46,501 nucleotides of DNA from an uncultured Eubacterium sp. (GCA_905235555.1 CAJOMD010000013.1:1-46501); one strand, 5' to 3'; shown: positions 1 to 7,855, counted from the first letter of the stretch. The notes: generated from the sequence alone by a model not told the origin. Program-made: numbers and translations.

Positions 1-1170
1 GGCCAGCAGTGCCCAAATGCAAAAGGTATTATTCACCTTGGTGCTACTTCATGTTACGTGGGTGATAACACAGATATAATCATTATGACAGAGGGTCTTA
101 AACTTGTTAGAAAGAAACTTCTAAACGTAATGAATGAGTTAGCAAAGTTTGCTGACCGCTACAAAGACCTTCCAACTTTAGGTTTCACACACTTCCAGCC
201 AGCTCAGCCAACCACTGTTGGTAAGAGAGCATCACTATGGCTTATGGAATTGAAATTAGACTTAGATGACCTTGATTATATGATTGATCAGATGGTTCTT
301 CTTGGTTCAAAGGGCACCACAGGTACTCAGGCTAGTTTCCTAGAATTATTTGAAGGAGACCATGAAAAGGTTAAAGAACTAGATAAAAAGATTGCTGAGA
401 AGATGGGATTCAAAAGTTGCATCCCAGTTTCAGGTCAGACTTATTCTAGAAAGATTGATACAAGAGTGCTTAATGTGCTATCAGGCATTGCAGCGAGTGC
501 GCACAAGTTCTCAAACGACATTAGACTTCTCCAGCACTTGAAGGAGATTGAGGAGCCATTCGAGAAGAGTCAGATTGGTTCATCGGCTATGGCGTATAAG
601 AGAAATCCTATGCGTTCAGAGCGTATCGCATCACTTGCCAATTATGTAATGACAGTTAACATTAACCCAGCCATTACATCATCTACACAGTGGTTCGAGC
701 GTACACTTGATGATTCTGCTAACAAGAGAATCAGTGTGCCAGAGGCATTCCTAGCAACAGACGGAATTCTAGATCTATATATGAATGTGGTAGATGGATT
801 AGAAGTTTATGATAAAGTAATCACAAAGAGACTTATGAGCGAACTACCATTTATGGCTACAGAAAATATTATGATGGATGCCGTTAAAGCAGGTGGAGAT
901 AGACAGAAACTTCACGAGAAGATCCGTCAGCTTTCAATGGAGGCTGGTGCCAATGTTAAGCAGAAAGGTCTTGATAACAACTTGCTAGAACTTATCGCAA
1001 ATGATGAATCATTCGGATTAAGTCTGGAAGATCTTGAGAAGACTATGGACCCGTCAAAGTATGTTGGTCGTGCTCCGGAGCAAGTAGAAGAATTTTTAAG
1101 AGATGTGATTAATCCTATACTTGAGGCTAACAAAGATGAACTGGGATTAAGCGCAGAGATTAATGTTTAA
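1..1170 (+). CDS. purB: adenylosuccinate lyase, 3' part (5' end outside window)
   Basis: Adenylosuccinate lyase cleaves succinylaminoimidazole carboxamide ribotide to AICAR and adenylosuccinate to AMP in purine synthesis. The reading frame is open from base 1, so the gene starts upstream; 389 residues are present, against about 476 for the eukaryote/clostridium-like form. The first residues contain IHLGATSCYVGDNTD, a conserved block of that form, so the apparent GTG start at 58 is internal. The fumarase/ASL superfamily signature SSAMAYKRNP lies near base 575 and a conserved T-HFQPAQPTT stretch near base 190. The gene ends at a TAA and is followed by 156 bases with a -10-like element and a hairpin. 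The family call is firm; only the N-terminus is missing. Confidence 0.96.
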   Translation, partial: GQQCPNAKGIIHLGATSCYVGDNTDIIIMTEGLKLVRKKLLNVMNELAKFADRYKDLPTLGFTHFQPAQPTTVGKRASLWLMELKLDLDDLDYMIDQMVLLGSKGTTGTQASFLELFEGDHEKVKELDKKIAEKMGFKSCIPVSGQTYSRKIDTRVLNVLSGIAASAHKFSNDIRLLQHLKEIEEPFEKSQIGSSAMAYKRNPMRSERIASLANYVMTVNINPAITSSTQWFERTLDDSANKRISVPEAFLATDGILDLYMNVVDGLEVYDKVITKRLMSELPFMATENIMMDAVKAGGDRQKLHEKIRQLSMEAGANVKQKGLDNNLLELIANDESFGLSLEDLEKTMDPSKYVGRAPEQVEEFLRDVINPILEANKDELGLSAEINV

Positions 1171-1252
1171 TAGGAACAAAGCACAGAAAAAATATGAAAA
1201 AGGTGTTACCACTTTATGATACCAAAGGCAATAAAATGCTTTAATAAAAGGA

Positions 1253-1258
1253 TATAAT
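1253..1258 (+). promoter_or_regulatory. candidate -10 element upstream of the foldase lipoprotein gene
   Basis: A perfect TATAAT lies 69 bases before the ATG at 1327. No convincing -35 hexamer occurs 16-18 bases upstream and there is no TG extension, so this is a weak promoter call. A transcript starting here would begin at the base of the hairpin at 1264-1302. Confidence 0.35.
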
Positions 1259-1263
1259 ATGAT

Positions 1264-1302
1264 AAAATCGGTTATGTGTGAAATCGGCACATGACCGATT
1301 TT
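1264..1302 (+). terminator. 15-bp near-perfect hairpin between purB and the lipoprotein gene
   Basis: Arms 1264-1278 and 1288-1302 are complementary at 14 of 15 positions and enclose a 9-base loop; TTTTAATTT follows. It could be a terminator for purB, a 5' stabilising hairpin of the next mRNA, or an operator just downstream of the -10 element. The T-run is short and interrupted, so the terminator role is only moderately likely. Confidence 0.5.
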
Positions 1303-1326
1303 AATTTGAAGACAGAGGTGAAAATT

Positions 1327-2475
1327 ATGTTTAAAAAATTATTAGCAATCATGCTTACAGTGGTAGTTGCATTTAGTTTGGTAGGATGTGGCTCAAGCGA
1401 TGAAGGCAAAATCAAATTAGCTAAATACAAAGGTGTAGTAGTCTACAAAGACGATATCAAAGTGACAGATGCAGATGTTCAGTCAGCCATCGATAATGCT
1501 TTGAGTCAGAGCGCCAAAGAAAAGAAAGTTAAAAAGGGTAAAGTAGGCGCTTCAGATAAAGTGAACGTAGATTACAAGGGCCAGATTGAATATAAAGGAA
1601 AGAAGGAAGCCTTTGAAGGTGGCACTGCTAAGAAGCAGGATATTGATCTAGCTCAGGATGCGCAAAACTATATTGAAGGTTTCACAAGTTCAATTGTTGG
1701 ACATAACGTAGGTGACAAGTTTACAGCAAAAATGAAGTTCCCTAAGTCTTATACTAATAAAGCAAAGGTTAAGGGTAAAGAAGTTTCACTTGCTGGAAAG
1801 CCAGTATGGTTTACTTTCAAGATTAACTCACTTACAAAGAAAGAAACACCAAAGCTTAACGATAAGTTTGTAAAGGAAAATGCTAAGACTTTATTCCAGG
1901 CAGACAAAGATCTTAAGACTGTAAAAGAACTTAAGCAATACATCAAGACAGAAATGAGAAAGTATAACATTTCTAATAAGATTATGAACAAGATTCTTGA
2001 GGACTCAAAAGTAATTAAGTACAACGACAAAGAACTTAAGAAAACTAAGAAGAAACTTACAGATCAGCAGTTGGCGCAGTACAGTCAGCAGTTTGGTGGA
2101 GAAGTTTCACTTGATGCTTACCTAAAAGCTTGCCAGATGTCAAAGAAACAGTGGAATAAGCAGTTAACAGAGCAGGCTAAGCAGGTTGAAAAACAGAATA
2201 TGTTTATCAAAGAAGTTGCTAAGAGAGAGAACTTAACTCTTTCTGATAAGGAATATAAAAAAGAAGCAAACAAGTATGCTAAGCAGAGTGGTATGACTCT
2301 AAAAGACTTTGAGAAACAGCAAGGAAAGGAAGAAATTGAAATGGGAATTCTTGCTCAAAAAGTTCAAGACTTTATCGTAGATAATGTAAAAGAGAAGAAA
2401 GGTTCTGAGCCTACCACCACACCAGCACCAATGACTACAAAGAAGGCAAAAACAACAAAAAAGGCTGATAAATAA
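1327..2475 (+). CDS. trigger-factor-like FKBP peptidyl-prolyl isomerase lipoprotein
   Basis: This is a probable extracytoplasmic protein-folding factor. The N-terminus is a lipoprotein signal: basic start, hydrophobic core and lipobox LVGC with Cys21 as the lipidation site. The mature part begins with an FKBP-type PPIase region (about residues 70-170; DKVNVDYKGQIEYKGK, then FEGG and later GFTSSIVGHNVGDKFT), followed by a long, very Lys-rich helical region (about 180-360) resembling the trigger factor C-terminal chaperone arms. The last 20 residues are Thr/Pro/Lys-rich. The ATG at 1327 is chosen because AGAGGTG lies just upstream and the lipoprotein signal starts there; an in-frame ATG at 1291 has no ribosome site and falls inside the hairpin. 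It stands alone between two structured intergenic regions. Substrates are unknown; secreted proteins are the inferred clients. Confidence 0.85.
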   Translation: MFKKLLAIMLTVVVAFSLVGCGSSDEGKIKLAKYKGVVVYKDDIKVTDADVQSAIDNALSQSAKEKKVKKGKVGASDKVNVDYKGQIEYKGKKEAFEGGTAKKQDIDLAQDAQNYIEGFTSSIVGHNVGDKFTAKMKFPKSYTNKAKVKGKEVSLAGKPVWFTFKINSLTKKETPKLNDKFVKENAKTLFQADKDLKTVKELKQYIKTEMRKYNISNKIMNKILEDSKVIKYNDKELKKTKKKLTDQQLAQYSQQFGGEVSLDAYLKACQMSKKQWNKQLTEQAKQVEKQNMFIKEVAKRENLTLSDKEYKKEANKYAKQSGMTLKDFEKQQGKEEIEMGILAQKVQDFIVDNVKEKKGSEPTTTPAPMTTKKAKTTKKADK

Positions 2476-2612
2476 AAACGACAAAAAAGGCAATTAATAT
2501 ATTTACCGTTCGAGAGAAAAAAATGAACTCGAAATTACGACTTTTAGTAATTTCGAGTTTATTTTTTTAGGCTCGAACGCCTTAATTTGGTACCTTCCTT
2601 TTTTGTCGTTTT
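2475..2612. repeat. 138-bp nested palindromic element
   Basis: The outer arms 2475-2490 and 2597-2612 are perfect 16-bp inverted repeats. Shorter paired blocks lie inside (2492-2497 with 2582-2587; 2507-2514 with 2572-2579), and a perfect 13-bp hairpin sits at the centre. The left outer arm touches the stop codon of the lipoprotein gene. The single strand could fold almost entirely. It could be a MITE-like element with terminal inverted repeats or a compound transcription terminator. No second copy was noticed in the window. Confidence 0.6.
2526..2569 (+). terminator. intrinsic terminator inside the palindromic element
   Basis: Perfect 13-bp arms at 2526-2538 and 2547-2559 with an 8-base loop are followed by TATTTTTTT. 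This is a good Rho-independent terminator for the lipoprotein gene. The A-run on the 5' side is weaker, so termination in the opposite direction is less likely. Confidence 0.75.
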
Positions 2613-2616
2613 CCCC

Positions 2617-2645
2617 TTTACTTATCGGTGGTTCTGTGGTAAATT
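2617..2645 (+). promoter_or_regulatory. candidate promoter of the pantothenate operon
   Basis: TTTACT (2617-2622) and an extended -10, TGG then TAAATT (2640-2645), are separated by 17 bases. Each hexamer matches consensus at 4 of 6 positions. The predicted start near 2652 coincides with the 5' edge of the two-hairpin leader, which supports the call. Confidence 0.45.
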
Positions 2646-2649
2646 AGCC

Positions 2650-2748
2650 TTCGCGGATGGTATTCTAAAAGAAACCATACCCTGAAAAGCGAATAGAGAT
2701 GACGGATTGAGCCTGAGCTTATATCAAAAGAATAAGACTCATTGTCCC
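2650..2748 (+). ncRNA. candidate pan RNA motif (tandem hairpins) in the leader of the pan operon
   Basis: Two hairpins lie in tandem before the pan genes. Hairpin 1 pairs 2655-2656, 2657-2661 and 2663-2666 with 2680-2681, 2674-2678 and 2670-2673. It leaves A2662 and A2679 as single bulged adenines and is closed further out by TTCGC/GCGAA (2650-2654, 2689-2693). Hairpin 2 pairs 2714-2722 with 2732-2741 and bulges A2737. The pan motif is a known candidate cis-regulatory RNA upstream of pantothenate genes, described as hairpins with conserved bulged adenines that often occur in tandem. Position and bulges fit; the match to its sequence consensus was not tested. Confidence 0.5.
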
Positions 2749-2764
2749 AAAAGGAGGGATGCCC

Positions 2765-3149
2765 ATGAAGTTTGGATTTATTGGCGCGGGAAAAGTTGGC
2801 TTTTCCCTTGGAAAATATTTTGCTGACCATGATTTAGACGTCGTGGGTTACTACAGCGAAGCAAAACAAGATTATATGTCACACCAGTGGCGTACATTCA
2901 TCGGAAATCTTTTCAGGGTTAGATAATCATAAATCTTATGGTTATTCCATCCACCCACTCTGTGCGATTAACGACAAATACAAATCGTACAAAGAGTTAT
3001 CCAATATTTATTTTACAATTGAGAGCGACAAAGAAAAATTAGACGAGGTGTCTGATTTATTTGTACGTCTTGGAAACCAGGTTTTGAAAGTGGCAAAGAA
3101 AAAGAATCCAGATAGGAACTATTCACAAATAGAGGAATTATTGAAGTAG
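2765..3149 (+). pseudogene. decayed panG-like (Rossmann + DUF2520) ketopantoate reductase gene
   Basis: The first frame (2765-2926) has a strong AGGAGG site and encodes a Rossmann start, MKFGFIGAGKVGFSLG, but stops after 53 codons. From about 2880 a different frame continues the family: HTSGVHSSEIFSGLDN, then GYSIHPLCAINDKY, then NPDRNYSQIEELL and a stop at 3147-3149. Intact DUF2520 proteins are about 290 residues. Roughly half is absent here: the segment between the nucleotide-binding loop and HTSG, and most of the C-terminal helical domain between LGNQVLKVAK and the tail. That implies two internal deletions and a frame change. PanG, the alternative ketopantoate reductase, belongs to this kind of protein and is encoded beside panB in some Firmicutes. 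Its position first in the pan operon supports the assignment. Confidence 0.75.
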
Positions 3150-3178
3150 AAACTTAAAGAATAAAAAAGGAGTTCAAA

Positions 3179-4006
3179 ATGAAGAACACAGTTACAACAT
3201 TGCAGGAAAAAAAGAACAACGGCGAAAAGATTTCAATGATCACTTGCTATGATTATTCATCAGCCAAGATTATGGAGGAAGTGGGAGTCGATACAATATT
3301 GGTCGGTGACTCGCTGGGAAATGTTATGCTTGGTTATGAGGATACTTTGCAGGTGACGATGGAAGATATGATTCATCACTGTAAGGCGGTGTCTCGTGCA
3401 GTCAAAGATTCATTCCTAGTCTGTGATATGCCGTTTATGTCATACCAGGCTGACGTGAGCGATGCGGTGCGAAATGCTGGAAGGCTAGTGCAGGAAGGTC
3501 GCGCGAGTATGGTTAAGCTAGAAGGCGGTGTGGAAGTCTGTCCGCAGATTGAGGCTATAGTGAAAGCATCTATCCCGGTTTGCGCGCACGTGGGGCTTAC
3601 ACCACAATCCATCAATGCCTTTGGCGGATACAAGGTGCAAGGAAGAACTGAGACCGCTGCAAAGAAATTGATAGAAGATGCTTTGGCTGTAGAAAAAGCG
3701 GGAGCATCTATGGTAGTATTAGAAGGAGTGCCAGCAAAACTTGCTAAGATAGTTACAGAAAAATTATCTATTCCAACTATCGGAATTGGCGCCGGCAAAG
3801 ACACAGACGGTCAGGTGCTAGTGATGCAAGATATGCTTGGAATGTTTAAAGACTTTGTGCCAAAGTTTGTTAAACAGTTTGGTAATATGGGAGATGTGAT
3901 GAAAAAAGCATTTGAAAGTTACATTCAAGAGGTGCAAGATGGAACTTTCCCAGGAGAAGAGCACACATATGATATAGATGATAATATAATTGAAAAATTA
4001 TACTAG
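3179..4006 (+). CDS. panB: 3-methyl-2-oxobutanoate hydroxymethyltransferase
   Basis: PanB transfers a hydroxymethyl group from 5,10-methylenetetrahydrofolate to 2-oxoisovalerate to give ketopantoate, the first committed pantothenate step, in the cytoplasm. The 275-residue length is normal. Family motifs are visible: [11 protein letters not shown] near residue 20, [10 protein letters not shown] near residue 44, the DMPFMSY strand, [13 protein letters not shown] and GIGAG. AAGGAG lies upstream of the ATG. The gene follows the panG remnant by 29 bases and precedes panC by 36 bases, so it belongs to the pan operon and would be governed by the leader at 2650-2748. Confidence 0.96.
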   Translation: MKNTVTTLQEKKNNGEKISMITCYDYSSAKIMEEVGVDTILVGDSLGNVMLGYEDTLQVTMEDMIHHCKAVSRAVKDSFLVCDMPFMSYQADVSDAVRNAGRLVQEGRASMVKLEGGVEVCPQIEAIVKASIPVCAHVGLTPQSINAFGGYKVQGRTETAAKKLIEDALAVEKAGASMVVLEGVPAKLAKIVTEKLSIPTIGIGAGKDTDGQVLVMQDMLGMFKDFVPKFVKQFGNMGDVMKKAFESYIQEVQDGTFPGEEHTYDIDDNIIEKLY

Positions 4007-4042
4007 GTTTACATAAAAATACTAAAATATAGGGGAGAAAAA

Positions 4043-4885
4043 ATGGAATTAGTAAAAACCGTTAATGAAGTAAGAGAACAAGTAAAGGCTTGGAAGAGTG
4101 AAGGATTAACTGTGGGTTTTGTTCCCACTATGGGTTATCTTCACGAAGGACATGGAAGTTTAATTAAAAGGTCAGTAGAAGAAAATGACAGAACTGTAGT
4201 TAGTGATTTTGTGAATCCAATGCAGTTTGGACCTTCAGAAGACCTAGACAGCTATCCTAGAGATATAGAAAAGGATTCAGCGTATTGTGAAAGTTTGGGC
4301 GCGGATTTGATTTTTAATCCAGAGCCAGAGGAAATGTACAATCCCGGATTTAGCACATATGTGGATATGGATGTTTTAACAGAGGAACTTTGCGGACTAT
4401 CTAGACCAGTTCACTTTAGAGGAGTTTGCACTGTAGTTAACAAATTATTTAATATTGTGGCTCCAGACAAAGCATACTTTGGTCAAAAGGATGCACAGCA
4501 GTTAGCCATCATCAGACATATGGTGGAAGACTTAAATATGGATTTAGAAGTTGTTGGTTGTCCAACTATCAGAGAAGAAGATGGACTTGCAAAGAGTTCT
4601 AGAAACACATATCTATCTCCAGAGGAAAGACAGGCAGCGCTTATTCTATATAAGACTATTGAACTTGGAAAAGAGATAGTGGCAAATGGCGAGACGGACG
4701 CTAATGTTTTGGTAGAAGCAATGAAAACAAATATTGAGACTGAGCCTCTTGCCAAGATTGATTATGTGAAGGCAGTAAACGGACTTACAATGCAGCAGCA
4801 AGATAAGATTAAAGCACCAATGCTTGTAGCAATGGCAGTATATATCGGAAAAACAAGATTGATTGACAACTTTATTATTGAATAA
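4043..4885 (+). CDS. panC: pantothenate synthetase (pantoate-beta-alanine ligase)
   Basis: PanC condenses pantoate with beta-alanine through a pantoyl-adenylate intermediate, using ATP. The 280 residues match the usual length. The nucleotidyltransferase motif is present (His34-Glu-Gly-His37 within MGYLHEGHGSL), followed by FVNPMQFGPSEDLDSYPRD, the FGQKDAQQ block and the KSSRNTYLSPEER loop that acts like a KMSKS element. GGGGAG precedes the ATG. It sits between panB and panD; beta-alanine would come from the panD product encoded next. Confidence 0.96.
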   Translation: MELVKTVNEVREQVKAWKSEGLTVGFVPTMGYLHEGHGSLIKRSVEENDRTVVSDFVNPMQFGPSEDLDSYPRDIEKDSAYCESLGADLIFNPEPEEMYNPGFSTYVDMDVLTEELCGLSRPVHFRGVCTVVNKLFNIVAPDKAYFGQKDAQQLAIIRHMVEDLNMDLEVVGCPTIREEDGLAKSSRNTYLSPEERQAALILYKTIELGKEIVANGETDANVLVEAMKTNIETEPLAKIDYVKAVNGLTMQQQDKIKAPMLVAMAVYIGKTRLIDNFIIE

Positions 4886-4946
4886 AAAATATTGAAAAAA
4901 CATATTTTTTTAAAATGATAATGAACATAATAAAGAGGTTTGAAAA

Positions 4947-5348
4947 ATGGTTTTAGAAATGTTAAAAAGTAAGATTCATAGAGCTACAGTAACACAATCC
5001 GATGTGGACTATGTGGGAAGTATTACTATAGATGAGGAGTTGATGATTAACTCTGGCATTTTAGAATACGAAAAAGTTCAAGTGGCTGATATCAACAATG
5101 GTAATAGATTTGATACCTATGTGATTGCCGGCGACAAAGGTTCAGGTATTATTTGTGTGAACGGAGCAGCAGCTCACAAAGTAGATATTGGAGACAAAGT
5201 TATCATTATGAGTTACGCACAGATGAGCGAAGAAGAGGTAAAGAACAATCCTCCAAAGGTAGTCTTTGTGGATGACGACAATAAGATTACTCGTGTTACA
5301 AACTATGAAAAGCACGGAGCATTGTTTGACGTAGAGAGGTTAGGATAA
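4947..5348 (+). CDS. panD: aspartate 1-decarboxylase proenzyme
   Basis: PanD makes beta-alanine from L-aspartate using a pyruvoyl group formed by self-cleavage. The processing site Gly24-Ser25 lies in YVGSIT; residues before it form the beta chain ([20 protein letters not shown]) and those after it the alpha chain. The conserved [12 protein letters not shown](K)VIIMSYA and PKVVFVD segments are present. At 133 residues it is slightly longer than many homologues because of a short C-terminal extension after NYEKHG. Its TAA overlaps the ATG of coaBC by one base, pointing to translational coupling. Confidence 0.96.
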   Translation: MVLEMLKSKIHRATVTQSDVDYVGSITIDEELMINSGILEYEKVQVADINNGNRFDTYVIAGDKGSGIICVNGAAAHKVDIGDKVIIMSYAQMSEEEVKNNPPKVVFVDDDNKITRVTNYEKHGALFDVERLG

Positions 5349-6538
5349 TGTTAAAGGGAAAAACTGTAGTTTTAGGTGTTACAGGGAGTATAGCCGCTTA
5401 CAAAACTGCAAATCTTGCGAGCGCGCTAAAGAAGTTAGGGGCGGACGTTCATGTCATCATGACAAAGAATGCCACTAACTTTATTAACCCTATCACTTTT
5501 GAGACTTTGACTGGAAATAAATGTTTGATAGAGACATTCGATAGAGATTTTGAATTTAATGTGGAGCATGTGTCTTTGGCTGAGAAGGCAGATGTGTTTA
5601 TGGTAGCGCCTTGCAGTGCTAACGTGATTGGCAAAATAGCTGGTGGAATAGCGGACGATATGCTAACAACTACCATTATGGCGTGCAAGGCAAAGAAGAT
5701 TATCTCACCAGCCATGAATACAAATATGTTTGAAAACCCTATTGTCCAGGACAACATTGAAAAACTAAGGAAATACGATTACGAAATAATAGAGCCGGCT
5801 ACTGGTTACTTAGCTTGTGGTGATACGGGAAAAGGTAAGATGCCTGAGCCGGAAGTTCTTTTGGAGTACATTCTAAAAGAAGTAGCGTGCGACAAAGACC
5901 TAGAGGGCAAGAAAGTTCTAATAACTGCGGGCCCTACCAAGGAAGCGATAGATCCAGTTAGATTTATTTCAAACCATTCAACTGGAACTATGGGATATGC
6001 TCTTGCTAAAAATGCAATGAGACGTGGCGCTGAGGTTACACTTGTAACAGGTCCTACTAACATTGAAAAACCAATGTTTGTAGACGTGGTAGAAGTGGAG
6101 AGTGCAGATGAGATGTTTGATGCGGTGGACAAGGTCTTTGACGAACAAGACATCGTGATAATGAGCGCTGCAGTGGCGGATTATAAGCCAAAAACACAAG
6201 CTACAGAAAAGATTAAAAAATCTGAAAAAAATATTGTGATAGAACTCGAAGAAAATAAGGATATTCTCTTATGCATGTCGAAGCGTAAGAAAAATCAGTT
6301 TTTAGTAGGTTTTGCTATGGAGACAGAGAATATGACCCAAAATTCTAGACATAAGTTGGAACAAAAAAATCTAGATTTAATATGCGCTAATAACTTGAAA
6401 GTGGAAGGTGCAGGTTTTGGCGAAGGAACTAATGTAGTTACGCTTATCACTAAAGATAGCGAGGAGCAGTTAGAAAAAGCGTCAAAGGACACTGTTGCAT
6501 CACAAATTTTAGATAAAGTTATTGCGGCTATTAAGTAG
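5348..6538 (+). CDS. coaBC: bifunctional phosphopantothenoylcysteine decarboxylase/synthetase
   Basis: This enzyme joins cysteine to 4'-phosphopantothenate (CoaB) and decarboxylates the product to 4'-phosphopantetheine (CoaC), feeding CoA synthesis. The N-terminal FMN-dependent CoaC half (about 1-180) begins GVTGSIAAYK, has the catalytic His74 in EHVSL, the PAMNTNM loop and the active-site Cys157 in LACGDTGKG. The C-terminal CoaB half (about 185-396) starts VLITAGPTKEAIDPVRFI, with NHSTGTMG and a KIKKSE lysine cluster. The 396-residue length is typical. It is the last gene of the pan operon, overlapping panD by one base. No terminator was seen between it and the GH25 gene, so read-through is possible. 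Confidence 0.97.
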   Translation: MLKGKTVVLGVTGSIAAYKTANLASALKKLGADVHVIMTKNATNFINPITFETLTGNKCLIETFDRDFEFNVEHVSLAEKADVFMVAPCSANVIGKIAGGIADDMLTTTIMACKAKKIISPAMNTNMFENPIVQDNIEKLRKYDYEIIEPATGYLACGDTGKGKMPEPEVLLEYILKEVACDKDLEGKKVLITAGPTKEAIDPVRFISNHSTGTMGYALAKNAMRRGAEVTLVTGPTNIEKPMFVDVVEVESADEMFDAVDKVFDEQDIVIMSAAVADYKPKTQATEKIKKSEKNIVIELEENKDILLCMSKRKKNQFLVGFAMETENMTQNSRHKLEQKNLDLICANNLKVEGAGFGEGTNVVTLITKDSEEQLEKASKDTVASQILDKVIAAIK

Positions 6539-6551
6539 AACTAAAGAGTGT

Positions 6552-6566
6552 AACCCGAGATGGGTT
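6552..6566 (+). other. small hairpin before the GH25 lysozyme start
   Basis: AACCC and GGGTT pair perfectly around a 5-base loop. The right arm covers an in-frame UUG at 6565, which could hide that codon and favour the ATG at 6580. It is too short to be a terminator and its role is uncertain. Confidence 0.3.
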
Positions 6567-6579
6567 GGAAGAAGGAATT

Positions 6580-7671
6580 ATGTCTGAGAGTTTAAGTAAA
6601 ATAATAAAAGGAGCCATAATAATAAGCCTAGTCTTGGTGATGGGTTTATGTTTTGCACCACAAGTTAATGCGGCCACGGAGGCTTGGTCGAAAAATTCAA
6701 GTGGCAAGTTTGTCAATGACAAGGGCAAAGTGATAAAAGATGCCACTATGAAGGGCGTTGATGTCAGTAAGTGGCAAGGAAATATTGATTGGAAAAAGGT
6801 TTCTAAGACAGATGTGGACTTTGCCATTATCAGATGCGGATTTGGTGATAACATAAAAAACCAAGATGATGCTTACTGGGAAAAGAATGTGGCAGGATGT
6901 ATAAAATATAACATTCCATTTAGTACATACCTTTACTCATATGCGCAAAATACCACGCAGGCAAAGAGCGAAGCGCATCATGTATTGCGCCTATTAAAGG
7001 GTAGAGATGTGTATTTCCCTATATACTATGATATGGAAGAAGGTGCGCAAGCTAAGTTAGGTAAGACTAAGGTGGGCCAGATTGCCAATGCTTTCTTAAA
7101 TACCATTAATTCACAGGGCTATAAGTCAGGAATTTACGCAAACTTAAATTGGTGGAATAACTATATTCCTGGTTCATTTAGCAAGGATGTGGCTGTGTCT
7201 AAATGGGTGGCGCAGTGGGATTCTAATCTAGATTATAAAGGTTCTGCCAATATGTGGCAGTGTACTTCTAATGGAAAAGTAAATGGAATCAGCGGAAGAG
7301 TAGATCTTAATTTCTGGTTTGGAGATTATAATGCTTCATGGTATAAGAGAAGCATTACTGTAAGAAGTGGAATCACAGTAACTAGACCAGGTAAGACTAG
7401 GATTAAATCTATTAAATCTGGGCATAGAAAGCTTACCATTAAGTGGAAAAAGGTTAAAAACGCAGTTGGCTATAAAGTAAGATATTCCACCAAGAAGTCT
7501 ATGAAAAAGTATAAGACAAAGATAGTTAAGGGCAAGTCTGTCACACTAAAGAAACTTAAAGCTAAAAAGAGATATTATGTGATGGTTAGACCATATACCA
7601 CTACAGTTGAAGGCAAGAGATTATATGCTAAAAAGTGGAGTAATAAGAAAAGCAAAAAGACTAAAAAGTGA
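6580..7671 (+). CDS. secreted GH25 lysozyme with basic Fn3-like C-terminal module
   Basis: This is a probable N-acetylmuramidase acting on peptidoglycan outside the cell. A signal peptide (about residues 1-30, ending VNAA) precedes the GH25 domain (about 57-265). The domain has GVDVSKWQG with Asp61, then IYYDMEEG with Asp151 and Glu153/154 as likely catalytic acids, and GIYANLNWW. A linker leads to a Fn3-like domain (about 270-363) that is extremely rich in Lys/Arg and ends KKSKKTKK. The same type of tail recurs in the GH16 and transglutaminase-like proteins downstream. The ATG at 6580 has AAGGA upstream and starts the signal peptide; the UUG at 6565 would only add five residues. A strong terminator follows. 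Role in wall remodelling, autolysis or attack on other bacteria is not decidable here. Confidence 0.9.
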   Translation: MSESLSKIIKGAIIISLVLVMGLCFAPQVNAATEAWSKNSSGKFVNDKGKVIKDATMKGVDVSKWQGNIDWKKVSKTDVDFAIIRCGFGDNIKNQDDAYWEKNVAGCIKYNIPFSTYLYSYAQNTTQAKSEAHHVLRLLKGRDVYFPIYYDMEEGAQAKLGKTKVGQIANAFLNTINSQGYKSGIYANLNWWNNYIPGSFSKDVAVSKWVAQWDSNLDYKGSANMWQCTSNGKVNGISGRVDLNFWFGDYNASWYKRSITVRSGITVTRPGKTRIKSIKSGHRKLTIKWKKVKNAVGYKVRYSTKKSMKKYKTKIVKGKSVTLKKLKAKKRYYVMVRPYTTTVEGKRLYAKKWSNKKSKKTKK

Positions 7672-7710
7672 TAAAAAATCATAACAAATTTAAATATATA
7701 AAAATCTAAA

Positions 7711-7736
7711 AAAAGCCGAAAAAATCGGCTTTTTTT
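7711..7736 (+). terminator. intrinsic terminator after the GH25 gene
   Basis: AAAAGCCGA (7711-7719) pairs with TCGGCTTTT (7725-7733) around a five-A loop, with an A-run before and a T-run after. It probably works in both directions and separates the pan/lysozyme block from the purL array. Confidence 0.85.
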
Positions 7737-7769
7737 GTGCCTTTTTATATCGCAAAAAACTTGAAAATA

Positions 7770-7831
7770 TGGTATGATATAGAAGATTGTGGGGTAGTGT
7801 GTTTTGGCGAGGAAAAATACACAAAAAACCC
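7770..7831 (+). promoter_or_regulatory. candidate extended -10 promoter and foldable leader before purL
   Basis: An extended -10, TGG followed by TATGAT, occupies 7770-7778; no good -35 element is present. The leader after it can fold: GGGT 7792-7795 with ACCC 7828-7831, GTGT 7797-7800 with ACAC 7819-7822, and TTTT with AAAA inside. I do not recognise a purine or other known riboswitch. This would be the main promoter of the nucleotide/envelope array. Confidence 0.35.
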
Positions 7832-7855
7832 TAAGAAATTGGAGGAAAATTTAGT

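Noticed and set aside
58-60. GTG at 58 as the start of purB
   Set aside because: The frame is open to base 1 and the upstream residues are part of a conserved block of the enzyme, so the start lies outside the window.
1291-1326. Upstream ATG extension of the lipoprotein gene
   Set aside because: It lacks a ribosome site, lies in the hairpin and would bury the lipoprotein signal behind a charged leader.
2618-2830. Minus-strand open frame opposite the pan leader
   Set aside because: It is the shadow of the structured leader and the panG remnant, with no family resemblance or ribosome site.
6565-6579. UUG start of the GH25 gene
   Set aside because: It falls in a hairpin arm, and the ATG at 6580 has a better-placed AAGGA and gives a normal signal peptide.
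7791-7831. Purine riboswitch in the purL leader
   Set aside because: The fold is a simple imperfect hairpin; the three-way junction and conserved loop sequences of the purine aptamer are absent.
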